Shown one piece after another: positions 17,904-25,287 of a stretch of DNA of 64,000 nucleotides. Below the pieces are notes generated by a model. That model worked only from the letters and a program-made list of their open reading frames with translations. It was not told where the DNA came from and searched no databases. The translations under genes and the position numbers were made by a program. Position 1 is the stretch's first letter. Each line of letters begins with the position of its first letter. Source of the stretch: Clostridia bacterium (GTDB lineage Bacteria; Bacillota; Clostridia; Oscillospirales; CAG-272); NCBI GenBank assembly GCA_900768535.1, contig CAAGDE010000026.1, positions 1 to 64,000 of the forward strand. The letters are read 5' to 3'.

Positions 17904-18683
17904 ATGACCGACATCCGAGTCAACTACAGCATCCATAGCGGGTTTGAAGGCGTTGCGTGTGAAGGGCTTTGCCACAGAAAGACGCTCCCATACCTGTCCC
18001 TGGTGCAGGCGCTTGACGGTGAATACGAAATTCAGCTGAACGATGGCGACATACAGCGCACCGGCACCGGCGGATTCTTTATCGCGCCGGCGTTCGTCCG
18101 GCAGACCATCGTGCATCATGTCGGTCAGCAGTCCGGAACAATGACGGCAAGATGGTTGTTCCTGGATGTCGTGCTGAACAGGAAAGAGCATCTTGAAAAC
18201 CGCTATGTATTCCCAGCAGTCCTCACGCCGCAGGAAGCACCGGAATTATGCGAGGTTGTGGATCGGTATTTCTCGGCTGGGGATGATTTCGAAGCCACCT
18301 GCTGTCTCTATAACATCGTGCGCCTGCTGGTACGAAGCGGAAAACCGATCGGAGCCCCGCAGAATGAATTTGAACGCACCGTCACCGCCTATCTGTCGGA
18401 GCACTATGCCGAAAAGCTCGGCGTGCCGGAGCTTGCCAAAGCCGTTTGCATGTCGGAATCCAATTTCTACGCCGTTTTTAAGAAGCATTTCGGGCTTTCC
18501 CCAACGGTCTATCTGAACCAGTACCGCATCACTCTCGCCTCCAAAATGATCAGCGAAACAGAACTCCCGATCTGCCGTATCGCCGAGGCGGTCGGAATTC
18601 CGGATGCCACCTACTTCAACCGGCGCTTCCGCAAAAGCATCGGAACCACGCCAACGGAATACCGGAGACTGTTTCACGGCTAA
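17904..18683 (+). CDS. AraC-family regulator, divergent from glycyl radical enzyme 2
   Basis: A 259-residue regulator: N-terminal cupin-like domain (LSLVQALDGEYEIQLNDGDI, GGFFIAPAFVRQTIVHHV) and a C-terminal double helix-turn-helix (VPELAKAVCMSESNFYAVFK, CRIAEAVGIPDATYFNRRFR, ending GTTPTEYRRL). It has a GGAGGGAG ribosome binding site. Its divergent, shared-promoter arrangement with the GRE2-activase operon makes it the likely regulator of that operon. Confidence 0.85.
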   Translation: MTDIRVNYSIHSGFEGVACEGLCHRKTLPYLSLVQALDGEYEIQLNDGDIQRTGTGGFFIAPAFVRQTIVHHVGQQSGTMTARWLFLDVVLNRKEHLENRYVFPAVLTPQEAPELCEVVDRYFSAGDDFEATCCLYNIVRLLVRSGKPIGAPQNEFERTVTAYLSEHYAEKLGVPELAKAVCMSESNFYAVFKKHFGLSPTVYLNQYRITLASKMISETELPICRIAEAVGIPDATYFNRRFRKSIGTTPTEYRRLFHG

Positions 18684-18698
18684 TGAAGCAGTTTCCTG

Positions 18699-18733
18699 AA
18701 AAGACATTGCACCAAACAGGAGCAATGTCTTTT
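18699..18733 (+). terminator. terminator of the AraC gene
   Basis: AAAAGACATTGC pairs with GCAATGTCTTTT around an 11-base loop, 16 bases after the AraC stop codon, with more T residues following. Confidence 0.75.
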
Positions 18734-18944
18734 GTCTTTCTCATTTCCGAATGACTGAAAAGGAATGTCCGTTATCTGCAAAACCGCAGACTCCAGCAGC
18801 TCCCCCGGTTGTTTTGACAAAGATCAAAGCAGGCAGAAATCCCGTCCATCGTCCGCACGAGTTTTCCGTCTGCATCCACCCAGCACAGCCGACCTATAGC
18901 CGTATCGCTCAGAACGAAGGCATGCCGCTTTTTGCCGGTGAGCT

Positions 18945-19144
18945 TCATTCCTTCTCCCCCTCTGCCATGTGCAGAATCTTCACGATACCGTCGCGTCCAA
19001 TGGGAGGAAGCGATGACAGAAATCCGTTTGCGTCACAGCTGTGCGTCACAATCTCATCGGCTTTTTTCAATGTCGGATGCCGAAATGCCCACATCGCGGA
19101 GTGTATGCGGAACACCGACCTTATCCATAAACGAAATCTTCCAT
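18945..19144 (-). pseudogene. C-terminal remnant of an iron-containing alcohol dehydrogenase
   Basis: Two adjacent frames together give MDKVGVPHTLRDVGISASDI then EK in one frame and ADEIVTHSCDANGFLSSLPP, IGRDGIVKILHMAEGEKE in the other. This matches the C-terminal helical end of iron-dependent (group III) alcohol dehydrogenases. The frameshift is near 19054. A ribosome binding site (AAAGGAGG) and ATG at 19144 give only a seven-residue peptide. A short frame (41 codons) starts in the overlap at its end, 18823-18948, and is unrecognised. This enzyme type would fit beside glycyl-radical fermentation of diols, but the gene is dead here. Confidence 0.55.
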
Positions 19145-19195
19145 AGGTCCTCCTTTTCTATAACAAAAAAGGGCCTGTAAAAAAAGCCCCTCAAA

Positions 19196-19260
19196 GCAAC
19201 CGGAGATGGAGGACAGGAAGGCTTCCGTCTCCGGTTGCTTCGTGCGGGGAGCAAAATATG
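19196..19260. repeat. hairpin repeat at the IS1182-type remnant
   Basis: CAACCGGAGA and TCTCCGGTTG form an inverted repeat around about 20 bases. The right half and the next 17 bases match the first 27 bases of the window. It is probably an insertion-sequence end or a terminator inside one. Confidence 0.5.
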
Positions 19261-19348
19261 GATTTTCAAGAAAAAGAGCATAACACAACAAGACCTGCGC
19301 CAAAGTTGCTGTTTTGACTCAGGTTCCGGTGCGACTTATTCTTTTTGT

Positions 19349-19851
19349 TTATGCGGCTTTGGTGGCCCGATGCTTCTTGTTGTGGTACTTATAGAGATTA
19401 AATCCAATGGAAATCAGCGTAAACTCGAAAATAATGGATTTTATGCCCCGCCTTTTTGCCCTTTTGTAGGAGCGATTCCACTTGATTCCGGGCACAGAAG
19501 ATTCCCCTTTTCGTCTTGTCTGAAATTGACCGCTCGGTAAGGATCGTCCCTGTATTTTGCATCCTTCGTTTCTTTTTCAAACATGGTGAACTTCATGGAT
19601 TTTCCGATGCCGTTTGCTTCGCAGAACAGATAATTGTTATACGATCCGTATCCGGCATCCGCCACCGGGTAAGGAGGATATTTCCCATAGGCGGACCTGA
19701 ATTTCTCTATCAGCGGCACAAAGCAGTCCATATCCGATGCATATTGCTTTGCATCCACAACGGCAATATATTCGTCGCAAACCCCGATCTGCATGTTGTA
19801 CGCCGGCAGCAGTTGATCGTTGCCCATACCGTCACGCAACAGCTTCAGCAC
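19349..19851 (-). pseudogene. IS1182-type transposase, internally deleted fragment
   Basis: The frame from 19851 to 19441 reads GNDQLLPAYNMQIGVCDEYI then AVVDA and YPVADAGYGSYNNYLFCEAN, the central DDE region of IS1182-family transposases. It breaks near 19440, and another frame continues with GIKSIIFEFTLISIGFNLYK then YHNKK to a TAA at 19349-19351, the family's typical C-terminus. About 100 residues between these parts and the whole N-terminal third are missing. It abuts the recombinase fragment on the other strand. It is inactive. Confidence 0.8.
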
Positions 19852-20304
19852 GAAAAGAAAAGCGGCGGAACGAATTACCTGACCTCCCTGAAAAACAATA
19901 AAACGCGGCAGATTCAGGTGGCGGAAACCGTTTTGCAGGCTTTACGGGAAGAACAGAAACAGCAGCTTCTATATCGGATGGCTGCCGGACGGGATTGGGC
20001 TGAACCAATACCGGGGTTGGTTTTCACCGGTGACAGAGGTGCTCCCATCTCGCAATCGGCAGTGCGGAGACACTTCAAAAGCATTGCTGAGCGCATCGGA
20101 CTGCCGGATCTGCGGTTTCACGATCTGCGCCACAGCTTTGCCGTTGCATCCCTGCAAAACGGGGATGATATCAAGACCGTACAAGAAAACCTCGGGCACC
20201 ATTCCGCGTCCTTTACACTGGATGTTTATGGACACGTAACCGATAAAATGCGGCAGGACAGCGCGGAACGAATGGAGAATTACATCAAAGCCCTGCGTGG
20301 ATAG
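19852..20304 (+). pseudogene. tyrosine recombinase (integrase), C-terminal half only
   Basis: The last 150 residues of a Tn916/phage-type tyrosine recombinase: LTSLKNNKTRQIQV (catalytic-domain strand), FHDLRHSFAVASLQ (His-x-x-Arg), LGHHSASFTLDVYGHV (second His and the nucleophilic Tyr). The N-terminal DNA-binding part is absent and the sequence joins the transposase remnant at 19851. No start codon with a ribosome binding site precedes it. It marks a former integrative element; tRNA-Ser lies 2 kb away. Confidence 0.8.
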
Positions 20305-20386
20305 ACACTACAATTAAATATACAGGAGAAGATAAAAGATTAAAGTTGAGGGTACACTCATGAAAGGAAATCTGCTCCACAAATAG

Positions 20387-20422
20387 CACTCTGCAGTCGA
20401 ATGGATTGCAGGGTGTTTTTTT
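20387..20422 (+). terminator. terminator after the recombinase remnant
   Basis: CACTCTGCAGTC pairs with GATTGCAGGGTG (12 bp with two G-T pairs), five-base loop, then seven T residues. Confidence 0.8.
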
Positions 20423-20452
20423 ATACTCAAAAATCAGAAAGGAGGTGTGCGA

Positions 20453-20599
20453 ATGCTTGCTCTTTTGATCGTCATCGGCTTGCTCCGGCTCGTCTGGGCT
20501 TCCGCGCGGGAGTTCTACGGCAGCGGCACGGCTGCAGCCCTGATCGTGGCGATTGCCATTCTTTCCATTTTTCTCCCCGCCGCTTGCTGCGGGAATTGA
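20453..20599 (+). CDS. 48-residue small membrane protein
   Basis: ATG at 20453 is preceded by a very strong site (AAAGGAGGTG). The product is MLALLIVIGLLRLVWASARE, a short polar stretch, then a second hydrophobic segment ALIVAIAILSIFLPAACC and a stop at 20597-20599. Two membrane-spanning segments in 48 residues. There is no recognised family, and it could be a cargo gene of the lost integrative element. It is too short for coding statistics; support is the ribosome binding site and the hydrophobic design. Confidence 0.45.
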   Translation: MLALLIVIGLLRLVWASAREFYGSGTAAALIVAIAILSIFLPAACCGN

Positions 20600-20702
20600 A
20601 AAAAGAGATTCAAAACGGGAGCGTGTAAAGCCAACACCGCTCCCGTAGCCATCGAATTTTCTCTCTGTTTGTATCTTTTCTGTGTCTTTTCCAAATGACC
20701 GA

Positions 20703-20731
20703 TTGACAATGCGGTAGTTTCGCATTATAAT
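20703..20731 (+). promoter_or_regulatory. promoter of the DUF3990 / helix-turn-helix pair
   Basis: TTGACA (20703-20708) and TATAAT (20726-20731) are 17 bp apart, 42 bases before the start codon. Confidence 0.8.
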
Positions 20732-20740
20732 GATATTAAC

Positions 20741-20756
20741 TAATACCACGGTATTA
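20741..20756. promoter_or_regulatory. palindromic operator of the toxin-antitoxin pair
   Basis: TAATACC-AC-GGTATTA is a perfect 7+7 palindrome placed just after the expected transcription start and before the ribosome binding site. It is where an autorepressing helix-turn-helix antitoxin would bind. Confidence 0.6.
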
Positions 20757-20772
20757 CTTTCGGAGGTGCTAT

Positions 20773-21474
20773 ATGAACCGAAACCTTACAGTCTACCATG
20801 GCTCCCAGCAAATTGTTGAAACCCCGAAATTCGGAGTTGGCAAGCCCTATAACGACTACGGGCAAGGCTTTTACTGTACAGAGAGCAATGAGCTTGCAAA
20901 GGAATGGGCTTGTCCCGTCAAGAATGACGGGTATTCCAATCAGTATATTCTGCATACGGAAGATCTGGATGTCATGCACCTGACCCGTGGACATTACAAC
21001 ATTCTCAACTGGCTTGCCGTTCTGCTTGCAAACCGCAAGTTTGATATTACTTCTCCCATCGGCAGAAATGCACGGCAACTGATTCTGTCCCGCTTTCTGC
21101 CGGATATGAAGAATGTGGATGTCATGATTGGCTATCGCGCGGATGATTCCTACTTTTCGTTTGCGGAGGATTTTGTCAACAACACCATTTCCCTGCGCGA
21201 CCTGAATCTTGCAATGCAGCTCGGTACACTGGGGGAGCAGATTGTTCTTTTGTCCGAGCGATCCTTCGGGCAGATTGAATTTGTCGGCTATGAAATTGCG
21301 GATTATCGGAAATATTATTATCAGCGGGCAGAGCGGGATCAGAACGCAAGAGCCGCTTACCAAAGCCAAAAGAAAGACCTCCGACAGCTGACGCAGGATA
21401 TTTTTGTATTGGATATCATACGGGAGGATATGCAGCATGATGACCCACGCCTACAGTTCGTCCTATCTGAGTAG
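20773..21474 (+). CDS. DUF3990 protein, probable ADP-ribosyltransferase-like toxin
   Basis: A 233-residue protein starting TVYHGSQQIVETPKFGVGKP, with YNDYGQGFYCTE. The His-Gly-Ser near the start and the Y-x-G-x-G-F-Y-x-T-x motif are the marks of DUF3990, a family placed in the ADP-ribosyltransferase superfamily. A later LGTLGEQIVLLSE holds a Gly-Glu-Gln-(Ile/Val) element that could supply the catalytic Glu. Such proteins are often toxins paired with a small regulator. It has a strong ribosome binding site (CGGAGGTG), overlaps the next gene by 38 bases, and sits beside recombinase remnants, a usual setting for toxin-antitoxin genes. Toxicity is inferred. Confidence 0.7.
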   Translation: MNRNLTVYHGSQQIVETPKFGVGKPYNDYGQGFYCTESNELAKEWACPVKNDGYSNQYILHTEDLDVMHLTRGHYNILNWLAVLLANRKFDITSPIGRNARQLILSRFLPDMKNVDVMIGYRADDSYFSFAEDFVNNTISLRDLNLAMQLGTLGEQIVLLSERSFGQIEFVGYEIADYRKYYYQRAERDQNARAAYQSQKKDLRQLTQDIFVLDIIREDMQHDDPRLQFVLSE

Positions 21475-22069
21475 AGCATCCCGCGCATTCGGAAATATGC
21501 TTCACGATGCAGTGCTGGAATACGGGATGGACGGCTCAAATTTTTTGGAGCAGGTTATCCAATCCGGCATTGCCGGGCAGTTTGAAGCAGGCAATCCGAA
21601 ATATCTTGCAGGGAAAAGCGGGTTGGAGTTGTTTCTGGAGGTCATGGAAAAGACCACCGGAGCAAGCCCGAATGCTGTCCGGATTGAGTGTTATGACCGA
21701 AGTGATGTCTATTGGGTCGGCTGGATGCTGGTGCACTATCAGTGGTATTCCGGGCGTACCTTCCGGAGCATTCTGGATGCAATTCCCTACAGGGAACTGC
21801 TCGGACTGTACGGAACGCTCCACGAAGCGGATATACAGAAAAGCTATGCGGTTCTGGATCTCCATTTTGCAGACAGTCCAAGCAAACTCAAGCGCATCCG
21901 TCAGCTTTGCGGATTGACGCAGGAGGCACTGGCGGAAGAATCCGGTGTTTCTCTGAATACCATCCGTGCCTATGAGCGAAAAAGCAAGGATCTGAACAAA
22001 GCGCAGACGGATATTGTCCTGCGCCTTGCAAGAGCCTTGAAGTGCGATGTTTCCGATCTGCTGGAATGA
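21437..22069 (+). CDS. helix-turn-helix (Xre-type) protein, probable antitoxin
   Basis: A 210-residue protein. The C-terminal 60 residues are a clear Xre/Cro helix-turn-helix (SKLKRIRQLCGLTQEALAEE, SGVSLNTIRAYERKSKDLNK) ending VSDLLE. The first 140 residues are a helical domain I do not recognise (RASRAFGNMLHDAVLEYGMD), likely the part that binds the DUF3990 partner. I chose the ATG at 21437, after GGGAGG, inside the end of the toxin gene. The palindrome at 20741-20756 is its likely operator. A terminator follows. Confidence 0.7.
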   Translation: MMTHAYSSSYLSRASRAFGNMLHDAVLEYGMDGSNFLEQVIQSGIAGQFEAGNPKYLAGKSGLELFLEVMEKTTGASPNAVRIECYDRSDVYWVGWMLVHYQWYSGRTFRSILDAIPYRELLGLYGTLHEADIQKSYAVLDLHFADSPSKLKRIRQLCGLTQEALAEESGVSLNTIRAYERKSKDLNKAQTDIVLRLARALKCDVSDLLE

Positions 22070-22082
22070 ACCTTAGACACAT

Positions 22083-22120
22083 CGGCGCCCGTTACGATTT
22101 CTGTAACAGGCGCCGGTTTT
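22083..22120 (+). terminator. terminator of the toxin-antitoxin operon
   Basis: CGGCGCCCGTTAC pairs with GTAACAGGCGCCG (one mismatch) around a seven-base loop, followed by GTTTTG. Confidence 0.75.
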
Positions 22121-22217
22121 GTGTCAAAAATCTCTCGCGCACAGCGTATAAAGCGATTGGGGTCACGGTTGGGGTCAATGGTTCTTCCTGAAATTCCAAA
22201 AATGGAGAGAAAACGAG

Positions 22218-22253
22218 AAAAAGCCCCGAAATCTTGCGATTTCGGGAGCTTTT
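22218..22253 (-). terminator. terminator of tRNA-Ser
   Basis: The stem CCCGAAATC / GATTTCGGG with a four-base loop is flanked by A- and T-tracts (GCTTTTTCTC on the minus strand). It lies three bases beyond the CCA end of the tRNA. Confidence 0.8.
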
Positions 22254-22255
22254 CT

Positions 22256-22347
22256 TGGCGGAGAAGGAGAGATTTGAACTCTCGCGCCGTTATTCACGGC
22301 CTACACCCTTAGCAGGGGCGCCTCTTCGGCCTCTTGAGTACTTCTCC
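22256..22347 (-). tRNA. tRNA-Ser (anticodon GCT)
   Basis: A 92-base class II tRNA with encoded CCA. The acceptor stem GGAGAAG pairs with CTTCTCC; the anticodon stem CGCCC/GGGTG holds the loop CTGCTAA (anticodon GCT); there is a long variable arm; and the T-arm contains GAGAGTTCAAATCTCTC. It reads AGC/AGU serine codons. A consensus promoter lies 47 bases upstream, and the 5' leader forms a hairpin (CCGATGAT with ATCATCGG). Confidence 0.95.
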
Positions 22348-22393
22348 TTGTACTCACCCGATGATGCCGTTTGCAAAATCATCGGACGTTACT

Positions 22394-22422
22394 ATTATAC
22401 TACATTTCGCTTCATTTGTCAA
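22394..22422 (-). promoter_or_regulatory. promoter of tRNA-Ser
   Basis: On the minus strand TTGACA (22417-22422) and TATAAT (22394-22399), 17 bp apart: a full consensus promoter. Confidence 0.85.
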
Positions 22423-22696
22423 GCCTTTTTTTTAAAAAAACTGCATTTTCCTGTTGTGTTACTACAGATGTGTCACTGCGACCTTGATTTCGGTTACAGG
22501 GCAGAAAATCGACGGAGTCATTGCAAAAGCGGGGCAAAGGGTTGGGGTGGGAACTTCGTCAGACACGGAGCCATGCTCAAAAAGAGCTGTGCGCTGTGAG
22601 CCGAACGTGCAGTGCCGGGTGCCGTTTGCCCTGCATCGGCGGAACAACTGCTTTGGCACACTGCCTTCCCCGGAATAAAATTCAGATAATAAAGTT
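22423..22696. other. non-coding gap with no clear feature
   Basis: Between the tRNA promoter and the terminator of the carboxypeptidase gene I see no gene with a start, ribosome binding site and sensible composition on either strand. A 65-codon minus-strand frame exists (22462-22659), but it lacks a ribosome binding site and ends inside what looks like decayed sequence. Confidence 0.5.
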
Positions 22697-22729
22697 GCCC
22701 CGTCCGGTACCGTTGGCTCCGGGCGGGGC
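22697..22729 (-). terminator. terminator of the carboxypeptidase gene
   Basis: GCCCCGTCCGG pairs with CCGGGCGGGGC (one G-T pair) and on the minus strand is followed by AACTTTATTATC, 14 bases after the stop codon. Confidence 0.75.
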
Positions 22730-22742
22730 GAAAAGCTGTCGT

Positions 22743-24020
22743 TCAGTTGATGTAACCGTCGTAGATGGTTTTGGCGTCAGACAGAACTCCATAATTCAAT
22801 TGTGTTTCTCCGGTAACAACAATATAGATCTTTCCTGACGGATCCGTAGCAAAAGATGCGAGTGAGTATACCCACTTGTTTGCCGAATTCTTCAGCGATC
22901 CGGTTTTTCCTCCCTGAAAAGAAAGCGTGTTCAGCTTGTATGTCACATTTTTACCAAATTGGTTTCTATATGCGTCCAACCTGGATCCCCCTGTTCCTCC
23001 CATCAGCGTTCCGTAAAAAGTCATCCGGTAGGAAGGAATAAAAGTGCCGTCCGGTTTGTAGCCGAATGCCTGAAATACATATTTGTCCTGTGTCAGGATA
23101 TCACGAATGAGCGGACTTCCCAGTGCACGCATCATAATTGCCGCCATATCGGAAGCCGTAGACTTATTGTTTTCTCCGGAATCCCCGATCGAGTTGTCAA
23201 ACCGCGTATTCTTCAACCCCATTTTTGCAGCTTCGGCATTCATCAGGTCAACAAATGCTTTTTCGCTTTCCTCAACCGCGCTTGCTTTGCAAACATAAGA
23301 AACAAGCATAATCGTGCAGTCTGCAGCCGAAGCAACGCCGATACCGTAAAGAATATCCTTGAGATCTCCACCGTCCCCAACCGCATCCCACTTTTTTTCC
23401 ACTCCGGGATAATGCAAGCTCAGGTAGCGGTCAATTTCTTCCGTATAGGTCAAATCCTGTGTCAGATCGGCAGCAGTCAACCGCTGGCAGGCAACCAAAA
23501 GCGTCATCACCTTCGTCAACGATGCCGGGTCAAACTCCGCCTCCGCATTCTTCCCCGCCAGGATCTGTCCTGTGGATGCGTCCACCAGGACTGCATAGCT
23601 CGAGGAAATGTCGGAAATGCTTTTGGCAGTTCCCGCGCCACTCGGCAGGACAGCCGCTCCTGGGGTGAACAGGACGGCTCCCGGATCGGTCGGTGTGACG
23701 GAATTGCCGGAACCGTTTCCGTCCGTGGTCACGCCAGGCTTGCTGTTTCCACGGGACGGCAGAGCACTGCGAACGGTCAGCACCCCCACCAGCAGGCAGA
23801 CAAACAGCGCGGCGGCGGCTACCGTCAGCGAAAACAGGACCGTTGCAATTCCCGCGCGGCGCTCCTCCTCTGCCAGCGATTCCGCCCGTCGCCGGAGTTG
23901 CGGGGCGGTCGGAATGTCCCCCGTCCGCATTGATCCCTCCCCGGTCGTGCTTCTGTCCCCGGCGTTCGGGGGCTTCTTGACTTGTTTTTTCTCCGGTGCT
24001 TCCGGGAATTTCTGGTTCAT
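22743..24020 (-). CDS. D-alanyl-D-alanine carboxypeptidase (serine-type, DacF/PBP5-like)
   Basis: A 425-residue membrane-anchored peptidoglycan carboxypeptidase that trims the terminal D-Ala from stem peptides. Residues 1-58 are a charged cytoplasmic tail, 59-83 a single membrane segment, then a Gly/Pro/Thr linker. The catalytic tetrad is PASLTK (Ser167-Lys170) and the KTG box is GGKTGSLKNSANK. Penicillin-binding proteins of this class usually have a cleavable signal peptide and a C-terminal amphipathic anchor; here an N-terminal anchor replaces both, and the protein ends soon after the catalytic domain. It has a strong ribosome binding site (GGAGGAAG). Confidence 0.85.
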   Translation of the reverse strand: MNQKFPEAPEKKQVKKPPNAGDRSTTGEGSMRTGDIPTAPQLRRRAESLAEEERRAGIATVLFSLTVAAAALFVCLLVGVLTVRSALPSRGNSKPGVTTDGNGSGNSVTPTDPGAVLFTPGAAVLPSGAGTAKSISDISSSYAVLVDASTGQILAGKNAEAEFDPASLTKVMTLLVACQRLTAADLTQDLTYTEEIDRYLSLHYPGVEKKWDAVGDGGDLKDILYGIGVASAADCTIMLVSYVCKASAVEESEKAFVDLMNAEAAKMGLKNTRFDNSIGDSGENNKSTASDMAAIMMRALGSPLIRDILTQDKYVFQAFGYKPDGTFIPSYRMTFYGTLMGGTGGSRLDAYRNQFGKNVTYKLNTLSFQGGKTGSLKNSANKWVYSLASFATDPSGKIYIVVTGETQLNYGVLSDAKTIYDGYIN

Positions 24021-24050
24021 GGACTTCCTCCGGGTATGTAATCTACCTAT

Positions 24051-24079
24051 ATTTTACCGCAAAAACCGCCGTCTGTCAA
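24051..24079 (-). promoter_or_regulatory. promoter of the carboxypeptidase gene
   Basis: On the minus strand TTGACA (24074-24079) and TAAAAT (24051-24056), 17 bp apart. Confidence 0.7.
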
Positions 24080-24137
24080 CCGCTTTTTACAGATTTCCTC
24101 CGACAAAAAATTTTTTTGAGAATTTTCGAAAAAGTTA

Positions 24138-24166
24138 TTGACATATGACGGAAACTGTGCTATAAT
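24138..24166 (+). promoter_or_regulatory. promoter of the DUF134-rubrerythrin operon
   Basis: TTGACA (24138-24143) and TATAAT (24161-24166), 17 bp apart, 26 bases before the DUF134 start. Confidence 0.8.
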
Positions 24167-24192
24167 AGAGGTGTCAAAGGAAAGGAGGAAAT

Positions 24193-24645
24193 ATGGCAAG
24201 ACCCAAAAAAGAACGCGTCATTTGCGCCATGCCCCGCTTCCTTGACTTTTCACCGACGACGGGCAAGAGCGGTGACACACAGGTTCTGTGCTTCGATGAA
24301 TATGAGGTCATCCGGCTGCACGACCTGGAGCATTTTCCCCAAGAGGAAACCGCCCGGCAAATGCTGATCTCCCGCCCAACCGTTACCGAGCTGCTTGCCT
24401 CCGCCCATGAAAAGCTGGCGCGGATGCTGGTGGAGGGTACCGGACTGGAGCTGCGCGGAAGCACCTGCGTGGTTTGCGAAATCGGCAAAAACTGTCCCAA
24501 ATCAGAGGGAACCGACTGCCCCAGGCGGCGTTGCTGCAAGGGCTCCTGTCGGGAACGCTGTCAAAATCAAAAAGAAAACTGTTGTGCAGAAAGGAAACAA
24601 AGTCATGAAAAAATGGAGATGCACCATCTGCGGAGAAATCGTTGA
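24193..24645 (+). CDS. DUF134 (UPF0251) DNA-binding protein
   Basis: A 150-residue protein starting [20 protein letters not shown], the signature opening of the DUF134 family, with the helix-turn-helix [35 protein letters not shown]. The C-terminal third is unusually Cys-rich ([26 protein letters not shown]), likely a metal cluster or zinc site. The family is a small, sigma-region-4-like regulator, often near redox or iron-sulphur genes. It overlaps the rubrerythrin gene by 41 bases, so the regulator may respond to redox state; that is inference. Confidence 0.8.
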   Translation: MARPKKERVICAMPRFLDFSPTTGKSGDTQVLCFDEYEVIRLHDLEHFPQEETARQMLISRPTVTELLASAHEKLARMLVEGTGLELRGSTCVVCEIGKNCPKSEGTDCPRRRCCKGSCRERCQNQKENCCAERKQSHEKMEMHHLRRNR

Positions 24646-25153
24646 ATCCGAAACCAGACCCGAAAGCTGCCCGCTCTGCCACGCGTCCGGAGACAAATTC
24701 GAGGAAGTGGTTGAGGAAGGCGTGACCTGGGCAACCGAGCACGTTGTCGGGATTGCGAAGGACGCCCCTGCCGAGATCGTTGAGGGCCTGCGCGCAAACT
24801 TCCAGGGAGAATGCACCGAGGTCGGTATGTACCTTGCCATGTCCCGTGTGGCGGCAAGAGAGGGCTACCCTGAGATCGCACTTTACTGGAAAGAGGCGGC
24901 ACTGGAGGAAGCAGAGCACGCCGCAAAATTTGCGGAGCTGCTGGGTGAGTGCGTCAGCGACTCCACCGAAAAGAACCTGTCCGTCCGCGTTGCCGCCGAG
25001 AACGGCGCGACTGCCGGCAAGTTCGAGCTGGCGAAAATGGCGAAAGCCGCAAACCTGGATGCCATTCATGACACCGTTCACGAAATGGCGAAAGATGAAG
25101 CCCGCCACGGCAGAGCCTTTGCCGGTTTGCTGAAGAGATATTTCGGTAAATAA
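24605..25153 (+). CDS. rubrerythrin with N-terminal rubredoxin domain (reverse rubrerythrin type)
   Basis: A 182-residue peroxide-scavenging protein. Residues 1-30 are a rubredoxin-like Fe(Cys)4 site (Cys6, Cys9, Cys22, Cys25), and the rest a four-helix diiron domain with EEAEH and DEARHGRAF motifs. The order rubredoxin-first is the opposite of classical rubrerythrin and is the form found in clostridial NADH-dependent peroxidases. It reduces hydrogen peroxide in anaerobes. The start at 24605 has AAAGGAAAC upstream and lies inside the DUF134 gene; a longer in-frame start at 24395 would add non-rubredoxin sequence. Confidence 0.9.
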   Translation: MKKWRCTICGEIVESETRPESCPLCHASGDKFEEVVEEGVTWATEHVVGIAKDAPAEIVEGLRANFQGECTEVGMYLAMSRVAAREGYPEIALYWKEAALEEAEHAAKFAELLGECVSDSTEKNLSVRVAAENGATAGKFELAKMAKAANLDAIHDTVHEMAKDEARHGRAFAGLLKRYFGK

Positions 25154-25224
25154 CCGATTTGCAGGAAAGTGGGGAAAATTCTCCACTTTTTTGCGTTTTC
25201 AGAGAAGAAAATTACGGAAAACGG

Positions 25225-25253
25225 TTGACAAACCGCCGGAATTGTGCTACAAT
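25225..25253 (+). promoter_or_regulatory. promoter of the DUF1508 gene
   Basis: TTGACA (25225-25230) and TACAAT (25248-25253), 17 bp apart. Confidence 0.75.
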
Positions 25254-25287
25254 TATCATAGAATGTTTACTGTATGGAGGGTGTATT

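Noticed and set aside
18751..19146. 131-codon plus-strand frame after the AraC gene
   Set aside because: It has no ribosome binding site or family resemblance, and it is antisense to the alcohol dehydrogenase remnant.
19852..22120. Active prophage or integrative element
   Set aside because: The recombinase is truncated and there are no structural, replication or transfer genes; only cargo-like remnants remain.
22462..22659. 65-codon minus-strand frame before tRNA-Ser
   Set aside because: No start signal, and it lies in decayed intergenic sequence. I could not support a gene.
24395..25153. Longer start for rubrerythrin
   Set aside because: It would read 70 residues inside DUF134 in another frame, with no family match, while the ATG at 24605 begins the rubredoxin domain exactly.
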